The notes under the pieces are model-generated. The model ran no database searches. It saw nothing but the letters and a program-made list of their open reading frames with translations, and was not told the DNA's origin. Positions 18,101 to 26,700 of a DNA stretch of 64,000 nucleotides are shown in pieces. Positions within the stretch are counted from its first letter, which is position 1; each line of letters starts with the position of its first letter. This stretch comes from Alteriqipengyuania abyssalis (GTDB taxonomy: Bacteria > Pseudomonadota > Alphaproteobacteria > Sphingomonadales > Sphingomonadaceae): positions 649,501 to 713,500 of the forward strand of contig NZ_JAHWXP010000003.1 of assembly GCF_019857185.1 (NCBI RefSeq), given 5' to 3'. A program made the translations under genes and the position numbers.

Positions 18101-18766
18101 ATGGCGGATATGCCCGACTCCTCCTCCCATTCGCACGATACCGACACGCTGCACCGGCGCGGCCTGATGTTCATCCTCTCCTCCCCCTCGGGCGCAGGCA
18201 AGACGACGCTGTCGCGGATGCTGCTCGCCTCGGAGGAGGAAATCATGCTGTCGGTATCCGCCACCACGCGCCCCCCGCGCGAAGGCGAGGTCGATGGCAA
18301 GGACTATCACTTCGTCAGCAACGAAGAGTTCGACCGGCTGGTGGAAGAGGACGGGTTCTACGAATGGGCACCCGTCTTCGGCAATCGCTACGGCACGCCC
18401 AAGGGCCACATCCGCGAAGGACTGAAGCGCGGGCAGGATTACCTGTTCGACATCGACTGGCAGGGCACGCAGCAGCTTTACCAGAAAGACCAGCAGGACA
18501 CGGTCAGCGTGTTCATTCTGCCGCCCAGCCTCGACGAACTGCACCGCCGCCTGACCGCACGCGCGCTCGACAGCGAAGAAGTGGTCAACAGCCGGATGGA
18601 ACGCGCGCGCGCGGAAATCAGCCACTGGGCCGAATACGATTACGTCGTGATCAACGACAATGTAGATGCGTGCTTCACCAAGGTGCGCGAGATCCTGCAC
18701 GCCGAACGCATGAAGCGTACGCGCCAGACCGGGCTGATCCCCTTCGTGCGCGAATTGATGGGGTGA
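18101..18766 (+). CDS. gmk: Guanylate kinase
   Basis: Gmk phosphorylates GMP to GDP with ATP. The P-loop reads SSPSGAGKTT (about residues 27-36); SVSATTRPPREGEVDGKDYHFV is the GMP-binding region, and FDIDWQGTQQL follows. 221 residues with a 20-residue His/Asp-rich N-terminal extension (SSSHSHDTDTLHRRG). ATG 18101 or the later ATG 18110 could be used. Confidence 0.96.
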   Translation: MADMPDSSSHSHDTDTLHRRGLMFILSSPSGAGKTTLSRMLLASEEEIMLSVSATTRPPREGEVDGKDYHFVSNEEFDRLVEEDGFYEWAPVFGNRYGTPKGHIREGLKRGQDYLFDIDWQGTQQLYQKDQQDTVSVFILPPSLDELHRRLTARALDSEEVVNSRMERARAEISHWAEYDYVVINDNVDACFTKVREILHAERMKRTRQTGLIPFVRELMG

Positions 18767-18820
18767 AGCGAACCCCGGGGAGCAAGCGCGCCCCGAGGCT
18801 CGACGATAGTACCCGGGGCC

Positions 18821-19627
18821 TTAGTCGCCCGAAGGATCGACGAAGCTGGTCGACATATTGGCGTTGACCACGCCGCCGTCGATCGGGATCGTCGTGCCGA
18901 CCACGTAGTCGCCCGCGCGGCTGAGCAGGTAGATCGCGCCGGCGGCCATATCCTCGGTCACGCCCACGCGCCTGCTCGGGATGCCGCGCTTGACCGTCTC
19001 TTCATTGTCGCGCGCCGCGCGGTTCATCGCGCTGGGGAAAGCGCCCGGGCCGATTCCGTTCACGACGATGTTGTGCTGGATCAGCTCTGCAGCCATCCGC
19101 CGCGTAAGGTGGATCAGCCCGGCCTTGCTCGCCTGATAGGGATAGGTCGGCCACGGGTTGGTCTTCATCCCGTCGATGCTTGCGATCATCAGGACCTTGG
19201 CCGGACGCTCCGCCGTGCCCGCCTTCTTGAGCAGCGGGAGCAGCTTCTGGGTGAGGAAGAACGGCGTCTTCAGGTTGAGGTCCATCGTGCGGTGCCAGCC
19301 GGCTTCGCTGAACTCCTCGAAGGGTTCGCCCCAGGCCGCGCCTGCATTATTGACCAGCAGGTCGAGCTTGTCCTCGCGCGATGCCAGCTCGTCGGCCAGC
19401 GCCTTGATCCCGTCCATCTGGCTGAGGTCGCCGACCAGGCCGATGACCTTGTCGCCCAGTTCGGCGGCGGTCTCGTCGACCTGCTCCTTCTTGCGCGCGA
19501 CGATATAAACCTTGGCGCAGCCCGCTTCGAGCAGGCCTTCGACGATCATGCGCCCGATCCCGCGGCTGCCGCCGGTGACCAGCGCGATCTTGCCTTCGAG
19601 ACCGAAAAGGTCGGTGAGTTTCATCAT
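18821..19627 (-). CDS. SDR family NAD(P)-dependent oxidoreductase
   Basis: A 268-residue classical short-chain dehydrogenase: cofactor motif TGGSRGIG near residue 18, NNAG near 92, and the Ser...Tyr-x3-Lys catalytic set as IASIDGM followed by YPYQASKAG. The C-terminus (DGGVVNANMSTSF) is typical of acyl or steroid dehydrogenases. It is the last gene of the minus-strand arm of an acyl-CoA cluster, so it probably acts on a hydroxyacyl or related intermediate; the substrate is unknown. Confidence 0.9.
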   Translation of the reverse strand: MMKLTDLFGLEGKIALVTGGSRGIGRMIVEGLLEAGCAKVYIVARKKEQVDETAAELGDKVIGLVGDLSQMDGIKALADELASREDKLDLLVNNAGAAWGEPFEEFSEAGWHRTMDLNLKTPFFLTQKLLPLLKKAGTAERPAKVLMIASIDGMKTNPWPTYPYQASKAGLIHLTRRMAAELIQHNIVVNGIGPGAFPSAMNRAARDNEETVKRGIPSRRVGVTEDMAAGAIYLLSRAGDYVVGTTIPIDGGVVNANMSTSFVDPSGD

Positions 19628-19639
19628 GTCCGTATGCTC

Positions 19640-19709
19640 CGTTCGTCCTGAGCCTGTCGAAGGGCGAACCCTGCGCGACGTTCGCGGTTCGACAGGCTCA
19701 CCACGAACG
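19640..19709. repeat. Long inverted repeat, GTCCTGAGCCTGTC family
   Basis: The 22-base segment at 19640-19661 and its near-complement at 19688-19709 form a large stem-loop (arms read CGTTCGTCCTGAGCCTGTCG and the mirror ending CACGAACG). The core CCTGAGCCTGTC also occurs, inverted, at 25334-25364. Such palindromes are common between genes in sphingomonads. Confidence 0.8.
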
Positions 19710-19733
19710 GGGGGGCGCTATCCTGGCCCCCCG

Positions 19734-19755
19734 CCCCTCCCGCGAACGGGAGGGG
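19734..19755. repeat. CCCCTCCCG palindrome
   Basis: CCCCTCCCG (19734-19742) pairs with CGGGAGGGG (19747-19755) around a 4-base loop, 10 bases after the stop of the acyl-CoA dehydrogenase gene on the - strand. It is one of several copies in the window and may also act as an mRNA 3' stabiliser. Confidence 0.8.
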
Positions 19756-19764
19756 AGGCTTGAA

Positions 19765-20904
19765 TCAATACCCGCTGAGTTCGGCAACCCGGCCCGCGTG
19801 GTAGTACATGTCGCCGAGGAACTCCTGCAGCGCGCGATCGCGCTTCATGTAGAGGCCGATGTCATATTCGTCGGTCATCCCGATGCCGCCGTGCATCTGC
19901 ACGCCTTCCTTGACCGCGAGGCCCGCCGCCTTGGCGACCTTGGCCTTGGCGACCGAGGTCATCAGTTCGGCCTGCTCGCTGCCCGCATCAATGAGCTGCG
20001 CAGCCTTGATGGTCACCGCGCGGGCGATCTCGACCTCGGAATAGAGGTGCGCGGCGCGGTGCTGGAGGGCCTGGAATTCGCCGATCAGCTTGCCGAACTG
20101 CTTGCGCTGCTTGAGGTAGTCGACCGTCATGTCCATCGCGCCGCGCGCGACCCCGACGCCTTCCGCCGCCGCGCCGACACGGCCTGCGCGCAGCATGGCG
20201 TTGAGGATTTCGCGCCCACCGTCGACTTCGCCGATCACCGCATCACCGTCCAGTTCGACCGCGTCGAAGGTGATGTGGCTCGCCATCGAAGAATCGACCA
20301 GCCGCACGCTGTCGTGGCTCATGCCCGATGCGTCCTGCGGAACCGCGAACAGGGTGATCCCGTCGGCATCGCTTTCGCTGCCCGAGGTGCGCGCGGCGAC
20401 CACGATCATCTCGGCGCTGGCGCCGTAGACCACGAAGTCCTTCTTGCCGGTGAGCTTGAAGCCGTTGCCCGACTTCTCCGCCTTGCAGGCGATCTTTTCG
20501 GGCCGGTGCTTCGCGCCCTCGTCGATCGCGACGGCGTAGACGTTCTTGCCTGCGACCAGATCGGGCAGCCAGCGGCCGCGCGTGTCGTCGCTGCCGTGCT
20601 TGAGCGCGGTGGCGGCGAGCACGGAGCTGCTGAGGAACGGCGACGGGGTAAGGTTCGCGCCGATTTCTTCGAGCACGATGTTCGCCTCGACCTGGCCCAT
20701 GCCCAGCCCGCCGTCGTCTTCGGGCAGCAGGATGCCGGTGAAGCCCATTTCGCCGAACTGTTCCCACAGCCCGTGGCCGAAGCCGTCCTTGCAGTCGCGG
20801 TCGCGCCAGTGGCGCAGCTGCTTGGCAATGCTGCCTTCTTCGCGGATGAAATCGCTGGCGCTGTCGGCCAGCATCGCCTGATCGTCGTCGTAGTAAAGTG
20901 GCAT
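19765..20904 (-). CDS. Acyl-CoA dehydrogenase family protein
   Basis: A 379-residue FAD-dependent acyl-CoA dehydrogenase. Seen: the N-terminal helical domain, FTGILLPEDDGGLGMG, ARTSGSESDADGITLF in the middle domain, and in the C-terminal domain VDYLKQRKQFGKLIGEFQALQH and VQMHGGIGMTDEYDIGLYMKR, a typical FAD-binding end. The middle domain lacks the usual TEP motif. With the next ACAD gene it may form a heterotetramer like steroid side-chain (FadE) pairs; this is inference. Start ATG 20904 (MPLYYDDDQAML). Confidence 0.92.
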   Translation of the reverse strand: MPLYYDDDQAMLADSASDFIREEGSIAKQLRHWRDRDCKDGFGHGLWEQFGEMGFTGILLPEDDGGLGMGQVEANIVLEEIGANLTPSPFLSSSVLAATALKHGSDDTRGRWLPDLVAGKNVYAVAIDEGAKHRPEKIACKAEKSGNGFKLTGKKDFVVYGASAEMIVVAARTSGSESDADGITLFAVPQDASGMSHDSVRLVDSSMASHITFDAVELDGDAVIGEVDGGREILNAMLRAGRVGAAAEGVGVARGAMDMTVDYLKQRKQFGKLIGEFQALQHRAAHLYSEVEIARAVTIKAAQLIDAGSEQAELMTSVAKAKVAKAAGLAVKEGVQMHGGIGMTDEYDIGLYMKRDRALQEFLGDMYYHAGRVAELSGY

Positions 20905-20921
20905 CTGTTCTCTCTCCAAAT

Positions 20922-20943
20922 CCCCTCCCGCCTGCGGGAGGGG
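20922..20943. repeat. CCCCTCCCGC palindrome, copy a
   Basis: CCCCTCCCGC (20922-20931) with GCGGGAGGGG (20934-20943): 10-bp perfect stem, 2-base loop, in the 148-base gap between two acyl-CoA dehydrogenase genes. Confidence 0.85.
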
Positions 20944-21022
20944 CAGTGAGACTTGGTCGCGTCGGCGACCTAGTCGCAACGGGGTGGGAGGCAGTGCGGC
21001 GCAAGGCCTCGCCCACCCCCGG

Positions 21023-21044
21023 CCCCTCCCGCGAGCGGGAGGGG
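21023..21044. repeat. CCCCTCCCGC palindrome, copy b
   Basis: CCCCTCCCGC (21023-21032) with GCGGGAGGGG (21035-21044): the same 10-bp stem as copy a, about 100 bases away. The two together form a pair like a BIME, with an unpaired spacer between. Confidence 0.85.
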
Positions 21045-21052
21045 AGAATGAT

Positions 21053-22231
21053 TTACGCGCCCGGCAGTTCGAGGATGCGCTTGGCGACCACGTTGAGCAT
21101 CACCTCGCTGGTGCCGCCCTCGATCGAGTTCGCCTTGGTGCGCAGCCAGCTGCGGGCAGGCTTGCCGTGCTCGGTCTCGTCGCTTTCCCATTCGAGGGTA
21201 CGCGAACCGCCGGCTGCCATCAGCAGCTCGTGCCGGCGCTTGTTGAGCTCGGTCCCGGCATATTTGAGCATGTTGGGCTGCGCAGGGTGGCCCTTGCCGA
21301 CCTTGACCTCGTCGAGGAACTTCTCGCTCATCGCGGTAAACGCCAGCGCATCGACATCGAACAGCGCCATTTCCGCGCGCAGCACAGGGTCGAGCTCGCC
21401 CTGGCGGCTGGTGACAGCGCCCAGCGAAGAAGCACGGTCGCCGCCGCCGGTCGCGGAGATCATCTCGCGCTCGTGGCCCAGCAGGTACTTGGCGACATCC
21501 CACCCGCGATTGATCTCGCCGACATAGGCCGGGATATCCTCGCCGTAGGACTTGGGCACCTTCACATCGTCCATGAAGGTTTCGCAGAACGGGCTGTTGC
21601 CGCTGATCAGCTTGATCGGCTTGGTGGAGACGCCGTCGCCCGCCATGTCGAACAGCATGAAGGTGATGCCCTGGTACTTGTTGTCCTTGTCCGTGCGGAC
21701 GAGGCAGAAGATCCAGTCGGCTTCATCGGCGTAGGAGGTCCAGATCTTCTGGCCGTTGACGATCCAGTGGTCGCCCTTGTCCTCGCCAAAAGTCTGCATC
21801 GAGACGAGGTCCGATCCGCTGCCCGGCTCGCTATAGCCCTGGCACCAGCGAATCTCGCCGCGCGCGATCTCGTTGAGGAAGCGCTGCTTCTGGCCTTCGG
21901 TGCCGAAGTGCAGCAGCGCCGGGCCGAGCATCCAGATGCCGAAGCTGCTGAGCGGCGGGCGCGCGTTGATCCGCGCCATTTCCTCGCGCAGCACTTTCGC
22001 CTCCGCAGGCGAGAGGCCCGCGCCGCCATAGGCCTTGGGCCATGCGGGTACGGTGTAGCCCTTGTCGCGGCATGCCTCGAACCACGCCTTCTGCGCGTCG
22101 TTCTTGAACGTGGCGTTGCGCCCGCCCCAGTAGACGTCGTTTTCGTCTTCGGCGGGCTTGCGCATTTCGGGGGGGCAGTTGGCTTCGAGCCAGCTGCGCG
22201 TTTCCGCGCGGAATTGCTCCAGATCGGCCAT
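21053..22231 (-). CDS. Acyl-CoA dehydrogenase family protein
   Basis: A 392-residue acyl-CoA dehydrogenase. Seen: VPAWPKAYGGAGLSPAEAKVL, WCQGYSEPGSGSDLVSMQT (substrate/FAD loop), WTSYADEADWIFCLVRTD, and the C-terminal TKANSIEGGTSEVMLNVVAKRIL, where the EGGTSE motif holds FAD. This is the long-chain or steroid-type (FadE-like) branch. It is the first gene of the minus-strand arm and diverges from the MFS transporter gene across an operator-bearing region. Confidence 0.93.
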   Translation of the reverse strand: MADLEQFRAETRSWLEANCPPEMRKPAEDENDVYWGGRNATFKNDAQKAWFEACRDKGYTVPAWPKAYGGAGLSPAEAKVLREEMARINARPPLSSFGIWMLGPALLHFGTEGQKQRFLNEIARGEIRWCQGYSEPGSGSDLVSMQTFGEDKGDHWIVNGQKIWTSYADEADWIFCLVRTDKDNKYQGITFMLFDMAGDGVSTKPIKLISGNSPFCETFMDDVKVPKSYGEDIPAYVGEINRGWDVAKYLLGHEREMISATGGGDRASSLGAVTSRQGELDPVLRAEMALFDVDALAFTAMSEKFLDEVKVGKGHPAQPNMLKYAGTELNKRRHELLMAAGGSRTLEWESDETEHGKPARSWLRTKANSIEGGTSEVMLNVVAKRILELPGA

Positions 22232-22291
22232 GTATCTCTCTCCTCGGGATGCGGCGGAGCGGTGTGAGACTCTCGCCGCCGGTGCTTTTGC

Positions 22292-22306
22292 TGACGCCTA
22301 CGTAAG
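22292..22306. promoter_or_regulatory. ACGT-type operator candidate near acyl-CoA dehydrogenase
   Basis: TGACGCCTACGTAAG lies 61 bases upstream of the 22231 start. It matches the second site at 22403 in most positions (pattern T-x-ACG-x-x-x-ACGTAAG). The form resembles sites of MerR/LiuR-type regulators of acyl-CoA and branched-chain catabolism; no such regulator is encoded in the window. Confidence 0.4.
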
Positions 22307-22402
22307 GCCAAGCGAGGGCCCGCCGCAAGCGTACTTTCGTAAAACCGGTATGCCGTAGCGGCAGGCCGATTGCGCTTGCACGCCACCGCACAACCCGTAG
22401 TG

Positions 22403-22416
22403 TTACGTGAACGTAA
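22403..22416. promoter_or_regulatory. ACGT-type operator candidate near MFS gene
   Basis: TTACGTGAACGTAA is a near-perfect palindrome (12 of 14 positions symmetric), 42 bases upstream of the transporter start at 22458. Together with the site at 22292 it would let one regulator control both divergent arms. Confidence 0.45.
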
Positions 22417-22457
22417 GACGCGGCCAGCAAAGCGCCGCCGGGAGAGATTTTCACACC

Positions 22458-23924
22458 ATGGCTTTCACTCAAGGCCCGCTGCCGATCCGCCTGCGGCTAA
22501 CCCAGGGGCTTGGCGCGATGGCCTTCGGCGTGAAGGACAACGGCTTTTCGTTCTTCCTGCTGATCTTCTACAACCAGGTGCTGGGAATGGACGCGGGGCT
22601 GGTCGGCCTGGCGCTGATGCTGGCGCTGGTGTTCGACGCGGTGCTCGATCCGCTGATCGGCTATTTCTCCGACCGGACCTATACCCGCTGGGGCCGCCGC
22701 TTGCCGTGGCTGTACATCGCGCCGTGGCCGCTGGCGATCATGTGGATCCTGCTGTGGTCGCCGCCGGGCGGTGAAGCGCCCAGCTTCCTCGGCCTGCTCG
22801 GGATCGCGGTGGGCGTGCGCGTGCTGCTGTCGGCATGCGAGGTGCCGCAGGTCAGCCTGCTGCCCGAAATCACCGCCGATTATGACGAGCGAACCACGCT
22901 GTTCCGCTATCGTTACCTGATGGGCTGGGGCGGCGGCATCCTGATGATGGTGCTGGCCTATACCGTGTTCATGCGCGGGCCGGACGGGATTCTGGAGCCG
23001 GAAGGCTATGTCGGCTTCGGCATTGCAGGCGCGGCGATCATGGCGCTCTCCGTCGTCGGATCGGCGCTGGGCCTGCACAAACTGGTCGCGCATCCGCCGG
23101 CCAAGCGCCCGCCTCCGTTCCGCTGGCGCGATGCCTTTGCGGAGATCAAGGAGGCGTTCAGCGAGAAGGCGTTCCTGATCTTCGCCGCCGGGGCGATGGC
23201 GGCCTATGTCAGCCAGGGGACGACCTTTTCGATCTCCAACTATCTCAACGTGTTCGTCTGGCAGCTCGACCAGGTGGAGATTCCCGGCCTGCCGATCCGG
23301 CTGACCGGACTGACCGCCTATCCGCTGGTGCTGTTCCTTAGCGCGGTGCTGATGTTCATCGTGGTCAGCCCGCTGCACCGCCGCTTCGGCAAGGCCTATA
23401 CCGCCGCAGGTGGCGCGCTGGCGGCCTTCGTGCTCGCATTCATCCCTTATATGCTGTTCCTGCTCGGCGCATGGCCGCAGGTCGGTACGCTGGGTTCGAC
23501 CATGCTGTTCTACCTGTTCCTGGTCTTCGCCAACGCATCGGGCATCGTCTCGATGATCTCCGCATCCTCGATGGTCGCCGAAATCATCGAGCTGTTCGAG
23601 GAACGCACCGGAGAGCGGGCGGAGGGCAAGTTCTACGCGGGCAACTGGCTGGTCCAGAAATGCGCGACCGGCGCGGGGATCTTCATCTCCGGCCAGATCA
23701 TCGCGCTCGCCCAGATGCCCGCAAAGGCCAAGGCCGGCGAGGTCGGGATGGACGTGCTGAGCCCGATGATCCTGCTTTACGCAGGGGTATCGCTGATCCT
23801 CGCGGTGATTGCGGCCTACTGGCTCGCCCGCTTCCCGATCACCCGCGAAAGCCACGAGGCGCGGCTCGCTCTCCTCGACGATGCGGCACGGGCCGACGCG
23901 GAAGGCGAAGTGCTGCCGCCATAA
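22458..23924 (+). CDS. GPH-type MFS transporter
   Basis: A 488-residue, 12-helix transporter of the glycoside-pentoside-hexuronide:cation symporter branch of the MFS. Seen: KDNGFSFFLLIFYNQVLGM in helix 1, the loop 2-3 motif DPLIGYFSDRTYTRWGRRLPWL, and EERTGERAEGKFYAGNWLVQK near helix 11. Its place within an acyl-CoA catabolic cluster suggests uptake of a compound degraded there, rather than a sugar; this is inference. ATG 22458 follows a GGGAGAG box. Confidence 0.88.
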   Translation: MAFTQGPLPIRLRLTQGLGAMAFGVKDNGFSFFLLIFYNQVLGMDAGLVGLALMLALVFDAVLDPLIGYFSDRTYTRWGRRLPWLYIAPWPLAIMWILLWSPPGGEAPSFLGLLGIAVGVRVLLSACEVPQVSLLPEITADYDERTTLFRYRYLMGWGGGILMMVLAYTVFMRGPDGILEPEGYVGFGIAGAAIMALSVVGSALGLHKLVAHPPAKRPPPFRWRDAFAEIKEAFSEKAFLIFAAGAMAAYVSQGTTFSISNYLNVFVWQLDQVEIPGLPIRLTGLTAYPLVLFLSAVLMFIVVSPLHRRFGKAYTAAGGALAAFVLAFIPYMLFLLGAWPQVGTLGSTMLFYLFLVFANASGIVSMISASSMVAEIIELFEERTGERAEGKFYAGNWLVQKCATGAGIFISGQIIALAQMPAKAKAGEVGMDVLSPMILLYAGVSLILAVIAAYWLARFPITRESHEARLALLDDAARADAEGEVLPP

Positions 23925-24023
23925 TTGACGCAACAGGGTTGGCGCAGCCGCGCCGCTCTGCCACGAGACGTTTCAACCGCATACCTGATATTCGAAGACA
24001 GACCGAAGCAAGAGAGGCAAGAC

Positions 24024-25316
24024 ATGGATTTCCAACCGACCGAACGGCAAAGCCACTGGCGCGACCGGGTGCGCGACTTCATCGAGAAGGAAGTGCGCCC
24101 CGCCGTCCCCACCTACAAGGCCCAGGACGCCGAGGGTGATCGCTGGAAGGTCATCCCCGTGGTCGAGGAGCTGAAGGAAAAGGCCAAGGCCAAGGGCCTG
24201 TGGAACATGTTCATGCCCCCGCGCAACGACAGCCACCACCATGTCGATGAAAGCTTCGAGTTCGAAGGCCCCGGCCTCACCAACCTCGAATACGCGATGG
24301 TCGCCGAAGAGCTGGGCCGCATCGGTTTCGCCAGCGAAACGATGAACTGCTCCGCACCCGACACGGGCAATATGGAAGTGCTCCACCGGTATGGCACGCG
24401 CGAGCAGAAGGAGCAGTGGCTTGCTCCGCTGATGGCCGGCGAGATCCGCAGCGCCTTCCTGATGACCGAACCGCAGGTCGCCAGCTCGGATGCAACCAAC
24501 ATCGAAACCTCGATCATCCGAGAAGGTGACGAATACGTCATCAACGGGCGCAAGTGGTGGTCCAGCGGTGCGGGCGATCCGCGCTGCAAGGTCGCGATCG
24601 TGATGGGCAAGAGCGATACTTCGGCGCAGCGTCACCAGCAGCAGTCGATGATCCTGATGCCGCTCGACGCGGAAGGCGTCACCATCGAGCGTCACCTGCC
24701 CGTGTTCGGCTACGACGATGCGCCGCACGGCCACATGGAAATCAGCCTCAACAACGTGCGCGTGCCCGCTTCGGCGATGCTGCTGGGCGAAGGGCGCGGG
24801 TTCGAGATCGCGCAAGGCCGCCTCGGGCCGGGCCGCATCCACCACTGCATGCGCACCATCGGGGTCGCGGAAGAGGCGCTGGAGAAGATGTGCAAGCGGC
24901 TGCAGGCGCGCGAAGCCTTCGGCAAGCCGATCTACAAGCATTCGATCTGGGAACAGCGCGTCGCGCAGGCCCGTATCGACATCGAGATGACGCGCCTCCT
25001 TTGCCTCAAGGCCGCCGACATGATGGACAAGGTCGGCAACAAGGCAGCCAAGCAGGAAATCGCGATGATCAAGGTCGCCGCGCCGACCATGGCTCTGAAG
25101 ATCATCGACGATGCGATCCAGGCGCATGGCGGTGCCGGCGTGTCCGACGATTTCGGCCTCGCGCAGGCCTACGCGCATCAACGTACTCTCCGGCTGGCGG
25201 ACGGCCCGGACGAGGTCCACGCACGCTCGATCGCGCGCATGGAATTCGCCCGGCACGCGCCGACCGAGGACGAGATGGAAACCTACAGCTCGGGCGACAT
25301 GGGCGCCACGCGCTAA
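24024..25316 (+). CDS. Acyl-CoA dehydrogenase family protein
   Basis: A 430-residue acyl-CoA dehydrogenase of the ACAD10/11-like branch. Seen: [38 protein letters not shown] (the TEP loop), [17 protein letters not shown], and [19 protein letters not shown] near the C-terminus. ACAD10/11 in animals is fused to an APH-like kinase that phosphorylates hydroxyacyl-CoAs; here a separate APH-like kinase gene lies at 26701, which suggests 4-hydroxyacyl-CoA catabolism. ATG 24024 follows AGAGAGG. Confidence 0.92.
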   Translation: MDFQPTERQSHWRDRVRDFIEKEVRPAVPTYKAQDAEGDRWKVIPVVEELKEKAKAKGLWNMFMPPRNDSHHHVDESFEFEGPGLTNLEYAMVAEELGRIGFASETMNCSAPDTGNMEVLHRYGTREQKEQWLAPLMAGEIRSAFLMTEPQVASSDATNIETSIIREGDEYVINGRKWWSSGAGDPRCKVAIVMGKSDTSAQRHQQQSMILMPLDAEGVTIERHLPVFGYDDAPHGHMEISLNNVRVPASAMLLGEGRGFEIAQGRLGPGRIHHCMRTIGVAEEALEKMCKRLQAREAFGKPIYKHSIWEQRVAQARIDIEMTRLLCLKAADMMDKVGNKAAKQEIAMIKVAAPTMALKIIDDAIQAHGGAGVSDDFGLAQAYAHQRTLRLADGPDEVHARSIARMEFARHAPTEDEMETYSSGDMGATR

Positions 25317-25333
25317 CGCCCAAGGCAACACTA

Positions 25334-25364
25334 CCGCTCGCCCTGACAGGCTCAGGGCGAGCGG
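25334..25364. repeat. Inverted repeat, GTCCTGAGCCTGTC family
   Basis: CCGCTCGCCCTGA (25334-25346) pairs perfectly over 13 bp with its complement at 25352-25364 around the loop CAGGC. No T tract follows on either strand, so it is not a standard terminator. It shares the CTGAGCCTGTC core with the repeat at 19640. Confidence 0.8.
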
Positions 25365-25385
25365 AAAAATTAGACGGAGTTGAGA

Positions 25386-26471
25386 ATGGCGAAGGCTGCA
25401 ATCCTTGAAAAGCCCGGCGAACCGATGGTGATCGGCGAGATCGAACTTGCCGAACCCGCCCCGCACGAGGTTCTGATCGACACCAAGGCGTGCGGCCTGT
25501 GCCATTCGGACCTGCACTTCATCGACGGTGCCTATCCGCATGCGCTGCCGCTGGTGCCTGGGCACGAAGCGGCGGGCGTGGTCCGCGCGGTGGGCAGCGA
25601 AGTGACGATGGTGAAGCCGGGCGACCATGTCGTCTCGTGCCTCAGCGCGTTCTGCGGCCAGTGCGAATTCTGCGTCACCGGGCGCATGGCGCTGTGCCTT
25701 GGTCAGGGTACGCGGCGCGGCAAGGATGCGGCCCCGCGCCTCTCCCGCAATGGCGAGCCGGTCAACCAGCTGCTCAATCTGTCAGCCTTTGCCGAACAGA
25801 TGCTGATCCACGAACACGCCTGTGTCGCGATCGACAAGGATATGCCGTTCGACCGGGCCGCCGTGCTCGGCTGCGCGGTGACCACCGGTGCAGGCACGAT
25901 CTTCAACGCGATCAAGCTGACGCCGGGTGAGAGCGTGGCGGTGATCGGCTGCGGCGGCGTCGGCCTCGCGGCGATCAACGCGGCCAGGATCGCGGGCGCA
26001 GGCATGATCATCGCAGCCGACCCGCTCCCCGAAAAGCGCGCGCTGGCGGAAACGCTGGGCGCGACACACACGGTGGATGCCCTGGCGGAAGATGCCGCTT
26101 CGCAGATCGTCAAGCTGTCGGGTGGCGGCGTGCATTACGGCATCGAAGCGGTCGGACGGCAGGCGAGCGCGGATCTCGCGGTCGCATCGCTGCGGCGCGG
26201 CGGCACTGCAGTGGTCCTCGGCATGATGCCGCTCGACTGCAAGGTGGGCCTGGGCGCGATGGACCTGCTTGGCGGCAAGAAGCTGATGGGCGCGATCATG
26301 GGGATGAACCACTTCCCGGTCGATCTGCCGCGCCTCGTCGACTTCTACCTGCGTGGCCTGCTCGACCTCGACACGATCATTGCCGAACGGATCGCACTGG
26401 AAGACATCAACGCCGGGTTCGACAAGCTTCGCGAAGGGCACAGCGCCCGCAGCATCGTGGTGTTCGACTGA
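25386..26471 (+). CDS. Zinc-dependent alcohol dehydrogenase
   Basis: A 361-residue medium-chain dehydrogenase of the class III/AdhC type. Catalytic zinc ligands are in KACGLCHSDLHF and PLVPGHEAAG; structural zinc ligands are in CLSAFCGQCEFCVTGRMALC; the NAD Rossmann motif is VIGCGGVGLAAI. It probably oxidises an alcohol intermediate of the same pathway as the acyl-CoA genes. ATG 25386 follows ACGGAG; an in-frame TTG lies 6 bases before it. Confidence 0.92.
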   Translation: MAKAAILEKPGEPMVIGEIELAEPAPHEVLIDTKACGLCHSDLHFIDGAYPHALPLVPGHEAAGVVRAVGSEVTMVKPGDHVVSCLSAFCGQCEFCVTGRMALCLGQGTRRGKDAAPRLSRNGEPVNQLLNLSAFAEQMLIHEHACVAIDKDMPFDRAAVLGCAVTTGAGTIFNAIKLTPGESVAVIGCGGVGLAAINAARIAGAGMIIAADPLPEKRALAETLGATHTVDALAEDAASQIVKLSGGGVHYGIEAVGRQASADLAVASLRRGGTAVVLGMMPLDCKVGLGAMDLLGGKKLMGAIMGMNHFPVDLPRLVDFYLRGLLDLDTIIAERIALEDINAGFDKLREGHSARSIVVFD

Positions 26472-26700
26472 CGGTTACGGGACCGCGCCTGTCCTACACC
26501 GGGCTGGCGCGCTAAAACCTGCGTCGGACAGATCATTCGGCGCAGGGTGATGAATTTTGAAAGGTGACACTTGCCGCTCTCGTTTGCGGTCCGGCCCGGC
26601 GGAATAGTGCGACTGCACGCCATGACCGGAATTTCGCGAACGGGCGCGGTACAGGTGCCAGCATAGAGACTGGCCGCCATTGGTTTAGGAGAGGAAGTTC

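Noticed and set aside
18767-18820. Possible terminator between gmk and the SDR gene
   Set aside because: Several CCCCGGGG-like stretches can pair in more than one way and no T tract follows, so no specific stem was called.
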